Numbered from the stretch's first letter, positions 1-10,180 are shown. The stretch is 64,000 nucleotides of DNA from Flavobacterium sediminilitoris (GCF_023008245.1 NZ_CP090145.1:992001-1056000), one strand, 5' to 3'. Numbers and translations are program-made. The notes: generated by a model not told the origin, from the letters alone.

Positions 1-188
1 AAAAACATTTGTGTATAATATATACATTTTAACATTTATTTTAATGACTTTTACACATTGCAGATCTATTGGAAAAAACATAAACCCCTACAAAACAAAG
101 CATTAATAAAATTAGTGATTACTATTCTTTTTTGGCATATTTTTTTCAATTGTATATAACATTAGTAATCATTAAAAAAATTATTGTT

Positions 189-485
189 ATGAAAAAAGTA
201 GTTTTATTGGCAGCTTTTGCATTTGCCACAGTTTCAACATTCGCTAAGACAGACGTTAATTCAACAGCTATTGAAGTTATCAAGCTTCAGGAAGGATATA
301 AAGAAATTTCTGTTGATGAATTACCAGATGCAGTTAAAGAAGCTGTAAAGAAAGATTTTAAAGATGCAAAAGTTCTAAAAGCATTTGTTAATGAGAGTAA
401 AGAATTTAAATTAGAGCTATTAGTAGGTGAAATTACACAAACTGTTTTTGTAGATGCAAACGGAAATTGGTTAGAAAAAGAGTAA
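189..485 (+). CDS. Small secreted PepSY-like protein
   Basis: This is a 98-residue protein with a Sec signal peptide (MKKVVLLAAFAFATVSTFA), so it is probably periplasmic. The start at 189 was chosen because the in-frame extension upstream adds a hydrophobic stretch ahead of a textbook signal peptide. The mature part (ISVDELPDAVKEAVKKDF, then beta-strand-like residues ending in VDANGNWLEKE) resembles the PepSY-like/DUF2874 fold: an SELP-type segment, a helix with D/K pairs, and a closing DxxGxWLE strand. Such proteins are common in Bacteroidetes and their function is poorly known. It is a single-gene unit closed by a strong hairpin terminator. The family call comes from pattern only. Confidence 0.75.
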   Translation: MKKVVLLAAFAFATVSTFAKTDVNSTAIEVIKLQEGYKEISVDELPDAVKEAVKKDFKDAKVLKAFVNESKEFKLELLVGEITQTVFVDANGNWLEKE

Positions 486-510
486 TTAAAAATTAATTTT
501 CTTTACATAA

Positions 511-541
511 AAATGCTATCTCAATGAGATAGCATTTTTTT
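511..541 (+). terminator. Rho-independent terminator after the PepSY-like gene
   Basis: A perfect inverted repeat (AATGCTATCT / AGATAGCATT, 5-nt loop) is followed by a run of T residues on the plus strand. It lies 26 bp after the stop of the upstream gene and separates it from the sigma-54 activator. Confidence 0.85.
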
Positions 542-597
542 ATATTACTTTTATGTCATAATAAGTACAAAATAATTATTTTTAAAAAAAAATTCAA

Positions 598-1929
598 ATG
601 CCAAAGATATTAATCATTGAGGATGATAATACTTTCAACAACATGCTTTTACATTTTTTAAAACGAAATGATTACACTGTTGTACAAACTTTTACTGCGA
701 AAGAAGCCATAGAACAATTAGAATTTCACTCTTTTGACATCATTCTCTCCGATTTGCGCTTACCAGATCAGGATGGTCTATCATTACTTCCTATCCTAAA
801 AGAACGAAACATTGACACTCCTTTTATATTAATGACGGCTTATGCAGATGTTAAAACTGCTGTAAAAGCAATGAAAATGGGTGCTGCCGATTATATCTCA
901 AAACCTTTTGTACCTGAAGAAGCTCTTTTGGTTTTACAAAAAATATTATCTTCTGGAAAAAAAGATTTTATTTCTAGAAAAAAAGAAAAAAAAGAACAAC
1001 CAAAATCAGGTTTTTATTGGGGAAACGGTATTGCTTCTATAAAATTAAAGAAACATATTGATCTTGTAGCTCCAACTACTCTATCTGTATTAATTACAGG
1101 TGAAAATGGAACAGGGAAAGAAGTTGCCGCAAAAACAATTCACGAAAAAAGCAATCGATGTACAGGTCCTTTTATTGCTGTAGACTGTGGTGCTATTCCT
1201 AAAGACATTGCAGGAAGTGAATTTTTCGGACATATTAAAGGATCTTTTACAGGAGCTGTTAATGACAAAATAGGTTGTTTTGAAGCTGCAAATGGTGGTA
1301 CTTTATTTTTAGATGAAATAGGAAATCTATCTTATGAAAATCAGGTTTTGCTACTTCGTGCTATTCAAGAACGAAAAATAAAAAAAATAGGTTCTAATAT
1401 AGAAATCGATATTGATATTCGATTATTATCTGCTACAAATGAAAACTTAAAATCGGCGGTTGAAAATGGCTCTTTTAGAGAAGATTTATATCATCGATTA
1501 AATGAGTTTTCCATATTAATTCCTTCTCTTCGAGACAGAAAAGAAGATTTAGAGTCTTTTGCCTATTTATTTTTAGAAAAAGCAGCGTTACAACTGGAAA
1601 AAGATGTTACTAAAATTTCAGATGAAGCCTTACAAATTCTTTTTCAATATAATTGGCCAGGAAATTTAAGGGAATTACAAAATTACATTAAAAGAGCAAC
1701 TCTCTTAAGTGCTGAAAACACTATTGAAGCTTCAAGTTTGCCCGAAGAATTAACTTTATCTAAATATCAGGAAAATAACTTTCAATTTGGATTAAAAGAT
1801 GAAGCCGAAAAAGCTGCTATTTTAAATGCTTTATCAATTGCTAAAGGAAATAAATCAAGAGCAGCAGAGCTTTTAGGTGTTTCTAGAAAAACATTATACA
1901 ATAAAATCAATCAGTATAAACTAACGTAA
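598..1929 (+). CDS. Sigma-54-dependent response regulator (NtrC family)
   Basis: This 443-residue protein has the full three-domain NtrC layout. An N-terminal receiver (about 1-120) has acidic pocket D9/D10 and phospho-acceptor D52 (ILSDLRLPDQDG). A central AAA+ sigma-54 interaction domain (about 145-370) has Walker A GENGTGKE, the sigma-54 contact loop GSFTGA (usual form GAFTGA) and Walker B GTLFLDEIG. A C-terminal Fis-type helix-turn-helix (NKSRAAELLGVSRKTLYNKI) binds DNA. It should activate RpoN promoters when phosphorylated. The hybrid kinase gene is convergent and the two coding ends overlap by 23 bp, which makes that kinase the likely partner, although this is inferred from position. 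Confidence 0.95.
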   Translation: MPKILIIEDDNTFNNMLLHFLKRNDYTVVQTFTAKEAIEQLEFHSFDIILSDLRLPDQDGLSLLPILKERNIDTPFILMTAYADVKTAVKAMKMGAADYISKPFVPEEALLVLQKILSSGKKDFISRKKEKKEQPKSGFYWGNGIASIKLKKHIDLVAPTTLSVLITGENGTGKEVAAKTIHEKSNRCTGPFIAVDCGAIPKDIAGSEFFGHIKGSFTGAVNDKIGCFEAANGGTLFLDEIGNLSYENQVLLLRAIQERKIKKIGSNIEIDIDIRLLSATNENLKSAVENGSFREDLYHRLNEFSILIPSLRDRKEDLESFAYLFLEKAALQLEKDVTKISDEALQILFQYNWPGNLRELQNYIKRATLLSAENTIEASSLPEELTLSKYQENNFQFGLKDEAEKAAILNALSIAKGNKSRAAELLGVSRKTLYNKINQYKLT

Positions 1930-4297
1930 GGCTTTCTTTAAATTGGTTTAATTTAGTTAAAAGCAATTGAAAATCAGACTCTAATTGGTTTTGACTATTG
2001 GTATTTTCTTCTTTATGTTTTTCTTCCATTAAATTTAATAAAGAAAGTAATTCTTTTTTATCTAATTGACCAACCATAGTTTGCATTTTATGACATACTG
2101 ATGTGATTTTATTTGCATCGTTGTTTTTTATTGCTTCTTCCAAAGATGCAATATCTGATGTTAGTTCTTTTATATAGTTTTTTATAAAAAATCGTATATC
2201 TTCCTCATTATCGCCTAAATAAGCTTTTAAAATAGCATTATAAGAATCTCCATTTTCTACTATTTTAACTATTTTTTTTCCTGACAAAGTTGATATTGCG
2301 TTTAAAAGTTGATTTGGAGTAAATGGTTTTGCTAAAAAAGTATCAAAAGAAAAAGAAGACTCAATTGCTTCTTCATAAGGCAATTGTCCGCTTAAAACAA
2401 TAACTTTTATATTTTGAGCAAAAGGAATCTTTCTAAGCTGAGTTAAAAAGGAATAACCACTCATCTTTGGCATGTGAATGTCTGTTAAAACAAATGTAGG
2501 CAGTTCTTCTTCACAGAAAGCTAATGCTTCATGTCCGTCAGAGAAAGTATAAATTTTTTCAAAATATGGTTGAAGTAATGATTTTGTAAGTTGAATTTGA
2601 GACATATCATCATCCAGAATAAGGCAACTCGTTAACACAATATCTTCTTTAAGATTTTCTTTTATTTTTTCTCTATAAGGCAAATTAACTGTAAATATCG
2701 ACCCTTCTCCTAATTCGCTTTCTAAATGAATTGTTCCTTCTAACAAATTTGATAATCTTTTACATATTGAAAGCCCTAAACCAGTTCCTCCATATAAAAG
2801 TTCAATTTCAGAGTTTTCCTGTGTAAATGAGTCAAATATTTTTTCGAAAGCATTTGATGCAATACCTATTCCTGTGTCTTTTATAGCAATTAGAAGACGA
2901 TTATCTTCAATTTTAGTAATAATTGTTATACTCCCATTCTGTGTAAATTTGTAAGCATTACTTATTAAATTGTATAAAATTTGTCTTATTTTATTATAAT
3001 CTCCATAATAAACCAAATCTTCGGTTTCATCAATTTCAAATTTTAAATCTACCGTTTCTTTTTGATGTAAATCAGCAATATTCTGACCTGTCTCTTCTAA
3101 AAGTTCATTGAGTTCAAATTCTTGAAAAAGGACTTTTATTTTGCCTTTTTCCATTCTAACATAATCTAATAAATCTAATACTAATTGTTCAATATAGTGT
3201 GTTGCTGATTTTATTTTTAGCAGTTTTTCTCTATTCTCAAATAGGTTTTCTTTTTCTAGAAGTTGTGCACTATATCCTATTAATGACTGTAGAGGTGTTT
3301 TAATATCATGACTAACAGATGCCATTAACTGCTCTCTAGATTCTAAAAGAATTTCTGTTTTCTGCTTTTGTAACTCTAATTCTTGCCTATATTTTTTATT
3401 TTTAAGAAAATCTGTTGATAAAAGGATAAAGAAAAAAACAACAAGTATTAAACATATTATAGCCGCAATACTTAAAAGTCTTAAAGAATTTTCTTGATTT
3501 TCAATTTTTACTTTTTTTACTTTTTCTTGAGCAATAGCACTTGTTTCTCGAAGCTTTAATATTATATCTGATAATTTTTGAGTAATTACTAGTTCGTTTT
3601 TCAGTAATTCTACTTCTGTGCTTTTTATTGCAATAGATTCCTGACTTCTTCTTTTTTGAGATTCTAATAGAATAATTTTTGAAGCTGTTAAAATAGAATC
3701 TGCTTCTTCATGAGAAATAGTATTAGTATCATCTTTTGGCACATTGCTATTTAAATAATCAACATATTCCTGAGCTACTTTTCTTTGATAAGGTGTTAAG
3801 TTTTTTGCATTCTTAAATAGACTTTCAATTTTCAATTTTCCTTTTATAGATTCTATATTCTCTATTTTTTTTACCACTTGATTAATAGGAACAGAAACGC
3901 TTCTTTTGTTTTGAAGGTCTAATAATTTTAACACATTGTATTCTTTGTCTCTTAAATATCTCTTTAAGGAATCAACAATCGTTAATTCGTTTTTTAAAAC
4001 ACTAGTTTTTAGAGTGTCTAGTTTTAAGATTATTTTTTCATTTTCTTTTAAAAACGAAACGATATTCTTTTTTGTTTTTGTTTGTAAAGCAATTCTTGAT
4101 AAGTTATCTGTTTGATAGATATCACGAATTAACTCTGTATAAGCCAATTGATTTTCATCAATCGTATCTGTTTTTAATAGTCTATTTAGCTTTGATTGTT
4201 GTTGAAATAAATACCAAACTGAAAAGGCCATTAATCCTAATAACAATAAATAACTCAATAATAATTTAAAGGAAGTGTATTTAGAAATAGCAGCCAT
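1907..4297 (-). CDS. Hybrid sensor histidine kinase with receiver and Hpt domains
   Basis: This 796-residue membrane kinase has a transmembrane helix near 10-30, a long helical extracytoplasmic region (about 35-280) and a second transmembrane helix near 285-305. A HisKA domain follows with phospho-acceptor His in SVSHDIKTPLQS (about 335). A HATPase_c domain has N box (NLISNAYKFTQNG) and glycine boxes (DTGIGI, GGTGLGLSI). A receiver has its Asp in VLTDIHMPKMSG, and a C-terminal Hpt domain has its His in VCHKMQTMVGQ. The arrangement suits a four-step phosphorelay. The region between the transmembrane helices has no recognised ligand domain. The gene converges on, and overlaps by 23 bp, the sigma-54 activator gene, its probable output. 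Confidence 0.92.
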   Translation of the reverse strand: MAAISKYTSFKLLLSYLLLLGLMAFSVWYLFQQQSKLNRLLKTDTIDENQLAYTELIRDIYQTDNLSRIALQTKTKKNIVSFLKENEKIILKLDTLKTSVLKNELTIVDSLKRYLRDKEYNVLKLLDLQNKRSVSVPINQVVKKIENIESIKGKLKIESLFKNAKNLTPYQRKVAQEYVDYLNSNVPKDDTNTISHEEADSILTASKIILLESQKRRSQESIAIKSTEVELLKNELVITQKLSDIILKLRETSAIAQEKVKKVKIENQENSLRLLSIAAIICLILVVFFFILLSTDFLKNKKYRQELELQKQKTEILLESREQLMASVSHDIKTPLQSLIGYSAQLLEKENLFENREKLLKIKSATHYIEQLVLDLLDYVRMEKGKIKVLFQEFELNELLEETGQNIADLHQKETVDLKFEIDETEDLVYYGDYNKIRQILYNLISNAYKFTQNGSITIITKIEDNRLLIAIKDTGIGIASNAFEKIFDSFTQENSEIELLYGGTGLGLSICKRLSNLLEGTIHLESELGEGSIFTVNLPYREKIKENLKEDIVLTSCLILDDDMSQIQLTKSLLQPYFEKIYTFSDGHEALAFCEEELPTFVLTDIHMPKMSGYSFLTQLRKIPFAQNIKVIVLSGQLPYEEAIESSFSFDTFLAKPFTPNQLLNAISTLSGKKIVKIVENGDSYNAILKAYLGDNEEDIRFFIKNYIKELTSDIASLEEAIKNNDANKITSVCHKMQTMVGQLDKKELLSLLNLMEEKHKEENTNSQNQLESDFQLLLTKLNQFKESLTLVYTD

Positions 4298-4407
4298 TTA
4301 ATGAATTTAGTAAATGAAATACAAATATACTATTTACAAAAAAATAAGAATCATAACATGATGAGAAAGAAAAAAATGTTGTACTATTCAATTGTAAATA
4401 AAGAATA

Positions 4408-7185
4408 TTAATTTGTTATTATCTCATCTATAAAAATAAAAGCATCTCCACCAAAACCTTGATGCCATTCTGGTAGTTTACCAAAATTAAAAGCTTTTAC
4501 TTTTATATAACGTGCTTTTGTTTTCACTTTAGTAGAAAAGTTTTTCATAACCGTTTCATATTCTTTTGGATCAGTACTATTCTCTATTGAAGCTATTTTA
4601 GTAAATTTCTTATTGTCTTTTGAAATGAAAAATTCCACTTTTGTAGGCATTAAAATCCACGAACGTGTGTCTTGAAGAAAATTAGCACCTAGTTTTGTGA
4701 TTTTTGTTTCTTTTTGCATATCAATTATAGCTTCGAAATCTTGACTTTGATATCCTTGCCATTCTCCTTTTCGCCAATTTTCATTTCCAAAAATTCCATC
4801 TATCAAGCCTTCTGCTCCACCAGCATGATACTGCGGATTATACTTTGATTTAATATCGATAGTATAATTGTTTGGTTTTTTGAAGAATTGAGCTGAAACT
4901 GGATTACTATATTCTGCACCTCTTTTAACATAAGCTTGAATTTTTTCAGATGATGAAATTTCTATGGAATTTGTATATTTCATCCAAGCAGGCTTTCCTG
5001 AACTTGCATCTTGAAAAAGATAGAAAATTTCATCATTTGGATTTTGAGAAAATATCTCAATCATCATTTTTTCTTTAAACGATTTACTTTGTGCTTCAAT
5101 AACTGGAACTGGAATTATTTTATTTATTTTTTCCTCTTCATATTTTGCCAACAATTCTTTCAAATAACCTTTCATTCCTTTTTTAGTAATTGTAAGCTGT
5201 TTTCCATTTTCAAAATTGACTTTTGCCTTATCAAAATAAGGTGTTGTCTTACTCCATTCAGTATTTCCAGGAGTAACTGAATAAATTCCCATTGAACTTA
5301 AAACATACCAAGCACTCATTTGTCCACAATCTTCATTACCTATAAGTCCATCTGGAGTATTCTTATAGAATTCATTTAAAATATAATGGACTTTTTCTTT
5401 TGTTTTTTCTGGCTTACCAATATAATTATACAAATAAGCCATGTGGTGACTTGGTTCATTACCATGTGCATATTGTCCTATTAACCCTGTAACATCTACT
5501 TGCTCTCTTCCTGTAGTTTTACTTTCACTATTAAACATTTCGTCTAACTTTCTTTCAAATTTTTCATTTCCTCCATACGCTTCAATCATTCCTTTAATAT
5601 CTTGTGGTACAAAAAACGTATATTGCCACGCATTACCTTCCGTAAAATTATTATTAACTTCTCTTGGATTGAAAGGTTTATCCCAACCTCCATTTTTCTT
5701 TGGTCGAATAAATCCAATCTCCGAGTCAAAAAGATTTTTCCATGATTGAGAACGTTTCATGAAATACTGATAATCTTGTTGTTTTCCTAAAAGCATTGCC
5801 ATTTGAGCAATACACCAATCATCATAAGCATATTCAACCGTTTTAGATACACTTTCATGATCATCATCTATTGAAATAAATCCATTTTTCTTATAGGCTT
5901 CTAAACCTAATACGTCTCTCATAGCTGAAGCTTTACTAGCTTCAAAAGCTTTTTCATAGTCAAACCCTTTAATACCTTTAACCATAGCATCTGCAATTAC
6001 TGAAACAGAATGATAACCTATCATACAATCGGTTTCGTTTGAGGCTAATTCCCAAACAGGTAATCGTCCTCCTTGTTCATATTGCTTAATGAATGTATTA
6101 ATATAATCTGACGTTCGCTTTTTATCAATCAATGTATACAATGGATGTGCTCCCCTAAACGTATCCCAAAGCGAAAAAACAGTGTAATAATCAAATCCTT
6201 CTGCTGTATGAATTTTATTATCACGTCCTCTATATTTTCCATCTAAATCTTGAGCTATATTTGGTTGCATCATAGTATGATATAAGGCTGTATAAAAAAT
6301 AGCTAATTTGTCTTTATCATTTGAAGTTACTTCAATTTTTGACAATTCTTTATTCCAAAGTGACTCTGCTTCTTTTTTAATTTTTCCAAAATCCCAATGT
6401 TTAATTTCTGAACTATTTAGTTTTGCACCATCGTAACTTGTTGGTGAAAGTGATACTTTTACTAAAATCTTCTCTCCTTTTTTAACTTGTTTAGAAAAAC
6501 TCAATGCTAATTCGACACCTTCATAAATTTTTTCTTCGCTTTTATAATTTGTCTTTTCTTTATTGATAACTAAAGGCACATTAAATTCAATTCTGGCATA
6601 CACATATTGGTCGCGAGCCCACGCTTCACTCCTTCTCAGAACTTCAATAGTTTTATCATCAATAATTCGTATTCTTCCTTCTAATAATTTATCACGATGA
6701 TTCAAATCCAGAATAATATTAGCTTGACCATTCTCATTAAAAGTATATTCATGAAAACCCACTCGTGTTGAAGTAGTAAGTCGGACATCTATATTGTGTT
6801 TGTCTAATGTTACGCTATAAAATCCGGCAGAAGCTCTTTCGTTATCATGAGAAAAAGTAGAAGAATAGATTTTATTATCAAATGAAGGTTCACCCATAGT
6901 TGGCATTAACATAATATCACCATAATCAGAAACACCTGTTCCATTTAAATGTGTATGTGAAAATCCATATATTAAATTATCTGAATAATGATAACCACTA
7001 CAACCATCCCAGCTACCATCTATTCGAGTATCAGGTGATAGTTGTACCATTCCATAAGGAACTGTTGCGCCAGGAAATGTATGACCGTGTCCGCCAGTTC
7101 CAATAAACGGATTTACATGTTTAGCAAAATCTTGTGAGAAAACAGTACTTGTAATAAAAAGTATAGAAAAAAGAAAAATCCTCAT
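4408..7185 (-). CDS. GH92 family alpha-mannosidase, secreted
   Basis: This 925-residue protein begins with a signal peptide (MRIFLFSILFITSTVFSQ). The mature N-terminus carries the GH92 signature (VNPFIGTGGHGHTFPGAT, then PYGMVQLSPDTR), and the catalytic half contains GNEDCGQMSAWYVLSSMGIY, both diagnostic of the calcium-dependent exo-acting alpha-mannosidases. After the GH92 core (to about residue 720), a C-terminal beta-rich domain (GAEGLIDG, WQGYQSQDFEAIID) looks like an F5/8 type C, carbohydrate-binding module. It probably removes terminal mannose from glycans in the periplasm or at the cell surface. No SusC/D pair is adjacent. Its ATG lies inside the 3' arm of a hairpin with a T-run, described separately. 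Confidence 0.95.
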   Translation of the reverse strand: MRIFLFSILFITSTVFSQDFAKHVNPFIGTGGHGHTFPGATVPYGMVQLSPDTRIDGSWDGCSGYHYSDNLIYGFSHTHLNGTGVSDYGDIMLMPTMGEPSFDNKIYSSTFSHDNERASAGFYSVTLDKHNIDVRLTTSTRVGFHEYTFNENGQANIILDLNHRDKLLEGRIRIIDDKTIEVLRRSEAWARDQYVYARIEFNVPLVINKEKTNYKSEEKIYEGVELALSFSKQVKKGEKILVKVSLSPTSYDGAKLNSSEIKHWDFGKIKKEAESLWNKELSKIEVTSNDKDKLAIFYTALYHTMMQPNIAQDLDGKYRGRDNKIHTAEGFDYYTVFSLWDTFRGAHPLYTLIDKKRTSDYINTFIKQYEQGGRLPVWELASNETDCMIGYHSVSVIADAMVKGIKGFDYEKAFEASKASAMRDVLGLEAYKKNGFISIDDDHESVSKTVEYAYDDWCIAQMAMLLGKQQDYQYFMKRSQSWKNLFDSEIGFIRPKKNGGWDKPFNPREVNNNFTEGNAWQYTFFVPQDIKGMIEAYGGNEKFERKLDEMFNSESKTTGREQVDVTGLIGQYAHGNEPSHHMAYLYNYIGKPEKTKEKVHYILNEFYKNTPDGLIGNEDCGQMSAWYVLSSMGIYSVTPGNTEWSKTTPYFDKAKVNFENGKQLTITKKGMKGYLKELLAKYEEEKINKIIPVPVIEAQSKSFKEKMMIEIFSQNPNDEIFYLFQDASSGKPAWMKYTNSIEISSSEKIQAYVKRGAEYSNPVSAQFFKKPNNYTIDIKSKYNPQYHAGGAEGLIDGIFGNENWRKGEWQGYQSQDFEAIIDMQKETKITKLGANFLQDTRSWILMPTKVEFFISKDNKKFTKIASIENSTDPKEYETVMKNFSTKVKTKARYIKVKAFNFGKLPEWHQGFGGDAFIFIDEIITN

Positions 7186-7222
7186 TTTATAGGTTTATTT
7201 AGACCTTAAAATTGAGGATTTT
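7174..7222 (-). terminator. Hairpin terminator overlapping the GH92 start codon
   Basis: On the minus strand, AAAAATCCTCAATTTTAAGG pairs with CCTATAAAATGAGGATTTTT through about 19 base pairs with one single-base bulge on each side and an 8-nt loop. A T-rich tail follows. This suits termination of the upstream 7241-7648 gene. The ATG of the GH92 gene (7183-7185) lies in the second arm, so read-through transcripts would have a masked start. Confidence 0.6.
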
Positions 7223-7240
7223 TTATGAATTATAAAAATT

Positions 7241-7648
7241 TTATATTGCCATTACACCACGTTTATTAATCGCAGGTAAGTCTGATTGTGCTTTTTCATT
7301 AATTCCGTTGACTTTAAAAATAAATTTCTTATCAAACATTTTATTGTTTAAAAAATACGATACTAAAAACTCATTGTTTAATTGTAACACATTATTTTCT
7401 AAGAATTCTATTTTAACAGCACTTTGTGGTTCTACTTTTGCAAAAGCATGTCTAAGTGATGATGTATTCCGGTTTTCCCCATTTATTAGCCCGTAAGCTC
7501 TAGAAACTATCATTGCCATTTCTAAAGGTTCGTTTGTTGCATTTAATAAATAAGCATACCAGCAATCTTCCTGAAAATCGTCATTCCACTCTCGTATAGC
7601 AACGATATGTACGTTTTCTACTTTTGGAATTTCTATGTCTTTTTTCAT
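7241..7648 (-). CDS. Conserved hypothetical protein next to pheS
   Basis: This is a soluble protein of about 135 residues with no signal peptide or membrane segment. The start at 7648 (MKKDIEIPKVENVHIV) is preferred over one 11 codons upstream, because the extra residues are hydrophobic filler and the shorter form begins with a typical lysine-rich start. It contains a strand-rich region (VAIREWNDDFQEDCWYAYL) and RNTSSLRHAF. I do not recognise a characterised family. It lies 73 bp downstream of the 3' end of pheS on the same strand and may be co-transcribed with it. It has no motif of an aminoacyl-tRNA synthetase, so a synthetase annotation for it would be suspect. Confidence 0.75.
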   Translation of the reverse strand: MKKDIEIPKVENVHIVAIREWNDDFQEDCWYAYLLNATNEPLEMAMIVSRAYGLINGENRNTSSLRHAFAKVEPQSAVKIEFLENNVLQLNNEFLVSYFLNNKMFDKKFIFKVNGINEKAQSDLPAINKRGVMAI

Positions 7649-7721
7649 ATTATTAATGTTAAAAGCCGAAAGCAAAACCATTATAGTGTTAACTTTCGAC
7701 TTAAAATTATTTTTTTATTTA

Positions 7722-8741
7722 TTATAAGCTTGATTTAAATTGCTCTAGGAAACGCACATCATTTTCATAAAACATACGAATATCGCCAATTTGATATAAC
7801 AACATTGCGATACGCTCTATTCCCATTCCGAAAGCAAAACCAGTATATTCGTCTGGATTAATATTACAATTTTTTAGAACATTTGGATCCACCATTCCAC
7901 AACCCATAATTTCTAACCAACCTGTTCCTTTTGTGATTCTATAATCGATTTCATTATTTAATCCCCAATAAATATCTACCTCAGCACTTGGTTCAGTAAA
8001 TGGAAAATAAGAAGGTCTTAATCTAATTTTAGATTTTCCGAACATTTCTTTAGTGAAATACAACAACGTTTGTTTTAAATCGGCAAATGAAACATCTTTG
8101 TCAATATATAAACCTTCCACTTGATGAAAAATACAATGTGACCGTGATGATATATCTTCATTACGAAAAACACGCCCTGGAGAAATAGTTCTGATAGGTG
8201 GTTGATTGTTTTCCATATAACGTACTTGCACTGATGAAGTATGTGTACGTAGTAAAATATCAGGATTAGTCTGAATAAAGAAAGTATCCTGCATGTCTCT
8301 AGCTGGATGATATTCTGGCAAATTTAATGCGGTAAAATTGTGCCAATCGTCTTCAATTTCTGGTCCTTCTGATACATTGAAACCTACATTCGAAAAAATA
8401 TCAATAATTTGATTTTTTACAATAGAAATAGGATGACGAGAGCCAATGTTTATAGGCTCACCTGGACGTGTTACATCTCCATAAATCCCTTTTACAACTT
8501 CTTTGCTTTCTAATTGTTCTTGAATAGCAGCGACTTTATCTTCCGCAGTGTTTTTTAACTGATTGACAATTAATCCAAAATCTTTTCGCATTTCATTTGG
8601 AACATTTTTCATATCAGCAAACAACTCTCTTAGCAAGCCTTTGCTTCCTAAATATTTGATACGGAATTCTTCTAGTTTCTCTTTACTATCAGTATGAAAA
8701 GCTTTGGCTTCTTCAATATGATTTTTAATCTTGTCTATCAT
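7722..8741 (-). CDS. pheS: Phenylalanine--tRNA ligase alpha subunit
   Basis: PheS charges tRNA-Phe with phenylalanine as an alpha2-beta2 tetramer with PheT. The 339-residue product starting at 8741 ([16 protein letters not shown]) matches the family length; the in-frame extension upstream is not needed. It has the N-terminal coiled-coil tRNA-binding arm (about 1-90), the class II motif 2 region ([20 protein letters not shown]) and motif 3 ([20 protein letters not shown]). The acidic/aromatic phenylalanine pocket region is intact ([12 protein letters not shown]). pheT is not in the window, which is usual in Bacteroidetes where the two genes are often unlinked. Confidence 0.98.
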   Translation of the reverse strand: MIDKIKNHIEEAKAFHTDSKEKLEEFRIKYLGSKGLLRELFADMKNVPNEMRKDFGLIVNQLKNTAEDKVAAIQEQLESKEVVKGIYGDVTRPGEPINIGSRHPISIVKNQIIDIFSNVGFNVSEGPEIEDDWHNFTALNLPEYHPARDMQDTFFIQTNPDILLRTHTSSVQVRYMENNQPPIRTISPGRVFRNEDISSRSHCIFHQVEGLYIDKDVSFADLKQTLLYFTKEMFGKSKIRLRPSYFPFTEPSAEVDIYWGLNNEIDYRITKGTGWLEIMGCGMVDPNVLKNCNINPDEYTGFAFGMGIERIAMLLYQIGDIRMFYENDVRFLEQFKSSL

Positions 8742-8839
8742 CGCAAATCTTAAAATGGACTGCAAATTTACAAATTAAATTTTTTTGTTTTGATTTAATT
8801 CTAAAGTTTGTCAGTTTCTATAGAAAATCTATAAAAAAT

Positions 8840-9802
8840 CTAACTTTTTTCTCTTGTTCCTAATTTGGAGGCTATTACACTAATAATAAAAATTTGAGTC
8901 GCGTGAAATAACATTAAAGGCAAAAGAATAATTCCTGTAGAAATAGTTGAAGGGAATAAAATTTTTGAGAATACTGTTCCATGAACCAATGATTTTTTGG
9001 TTCCACAAAACTGTGCTGTTATTTGGTCTTCTTTGTTAAAATGGAGTTTTTTAGAAAAAAATCCAATTAAAGAATACACCACAAAAAAGAGCAATATATC
9101 TATCGTAAAAATCAATACTAAATCTACTATTTTAACCGATGTAAATACATTTTCCTCAAAAGATTCTGCAAAACTTTTATAAATAATTAATAAGATAATC
9201 GACTTATCAAATAAGGTTAATTGCTTGTTATATTTTGCAGCATATTTTCCGAAAAATCGTTGTAAACTAAGACCTAAAATAACTGGTAAAAGAATTTCTG
9301 TTGCTAATTTGATATAGATTACACCTAAATCAAAATCGGTTGAAGCTTGTTGTAAAAACAATCCCATCCAAAGTGGTGTAATTACTATTCCAATTAATCC
9401 TGAAATACTAGCATTGAAAATTGCTGCTGGAATATTACCATTAGCCATTGAAACCATTACAACTGAAGAAGAAACGGTTGAAGGCAAAGCTGCTAAAAAT
9501 AAAAAAGCTAGCCAAATTATTTCTTGATTTTCTGAAGTTATAAAGGGCTTATAAACCAGTACTAGAATTGGGAACAATAAAAAAGTAGACAACTGAACCA
9601 AAACATGCAATTTCCAATTCTTTAGTCCACTTTTAATTTTATCAGGATGCAATTTTAATCCGTAAAAGAAGAAAATCAAAGCAATACCTATGCTTCCTAT
9701 TAAATCTAAAGGAATCTCGCTGTCTTTTGCACCCAACTGTGGAAAAAGATAGGCTAAAAGAACTATTGCTATAATAGCTAATACAAACTTATCTATTTTC
9801 AT
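8840..9802 (-). CDS. BASS/SBF-like family transporter
   Basis: This 320-residue integral membrane protein has about nine to ten hydrophobic helices. It belongs to the bile acid:sodium symporter-like (SBF_like/DUF4137, YfeH-type) family, judged by the start (DSEIPLDLIGSIGIALIFFF, then YGLKL), the central LPSTVSSSVVMVSMANGN segment, and GTKKSLVHGT in a late helix, which corresponds to the conserved crossover region. It probably moves an organic anion with sodium across the inner membrane, and the substrate cannot be read from the sequence. It is 21 bp downstream of the 118-residue gene at 9824-10180 and probably co-transcribed with it. Confidence 0.88.
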   Translation of the reverse strand: MKIDKFVLAIIAIVLLAYLFPQLGAKDSEIPLDLIGSIGIALIFFFYGLKLHPDKIKSGLKNWKLHVLVQLSTFLLFPILVLVYKPFITSENQEIIWLAFLFLAALPSTVSSSVVMVSMANGNIPAAIFNASISGLIGIVITPLWMGLFLQQASTDFDLGVIYIKLATEILLPVILGLSLQRFFGKYAAKYNKQLTLFDKSIILLIIYKSFAESFEENVFTSVKIVDLVLIFTIDILLFFVVYSLIGFFSKKLHFNKEDQITAQFCGTKKSLVHGTVFSKILFPSTISTGIILLPLMLFHATQIFIISVIASKLGTREKS

Positions 9803-9823
9803 TTTACAGTTTACAGTTACAAA

Positions 9824-10180
9824 TTAGTCAATTAACTCGCTATCAAGGAAATAATTCACAATAGCATCTTTCATTAATACAGTTTGTTCTCCTGCTTTTA
9901 GTACTGGCAATTCTTCTTTTACTTTATAATGTGGCCAACCGTCGTTATCAAAATATTCAAATTCGTAATATCCGTAAGGTTCTAATAATCGACAAATAGC
10001 AATATGCATTAGATTTACTTTTTCATCTTTTTTAAATTCTTGTTTAAATTTACCTAGTTCTTGAATACCGATTAAATATATAATTCCATCTAAATCTAAT
10101 TCTTCTCCGTCTGCAAATTTATCTGATAATATTTTGACAACGCTTTCCCAACGTTCTTTTAATTGTTCGTCTCTTGACAT
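9824..10180 (-). CDS. Conserved hypothetical protein, 118 aa
   Basis: This is a small acidic soluble protein without signal peptide or membrane segment (MSRDEQLKERWESVVKILS). It has recognisable helix-rich and aromatic stretches (IIYLIGIQELGKF, LEPYGYYEFEYFDNDGWPHY). I believe such proteins are widespread in Flavobacteriia but no function is known to me. It starts an apparent two-gene unit with the downstream transporter gene on the minus strand and is divergent from cvpA. Confidence 0.8.
   Translation of the reverse strand: MSRDEQLKERWESVVKILSDKFADGEELDLDGIIYLIGIQELGKFKQEFKKDEKVNLMHIAICRLLEPYGYYEFEYFDNDGWPHYKVKEELPVLKAGEQTVLMKDAIVNYFLDSELID

Noticed and set aside
7241..7648. Annotation as part of phenylalanyl-tRNA synthetase
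   Set aside because: The protein has none of the class II motifs. Proximity to pheS is the only reason for such a label.
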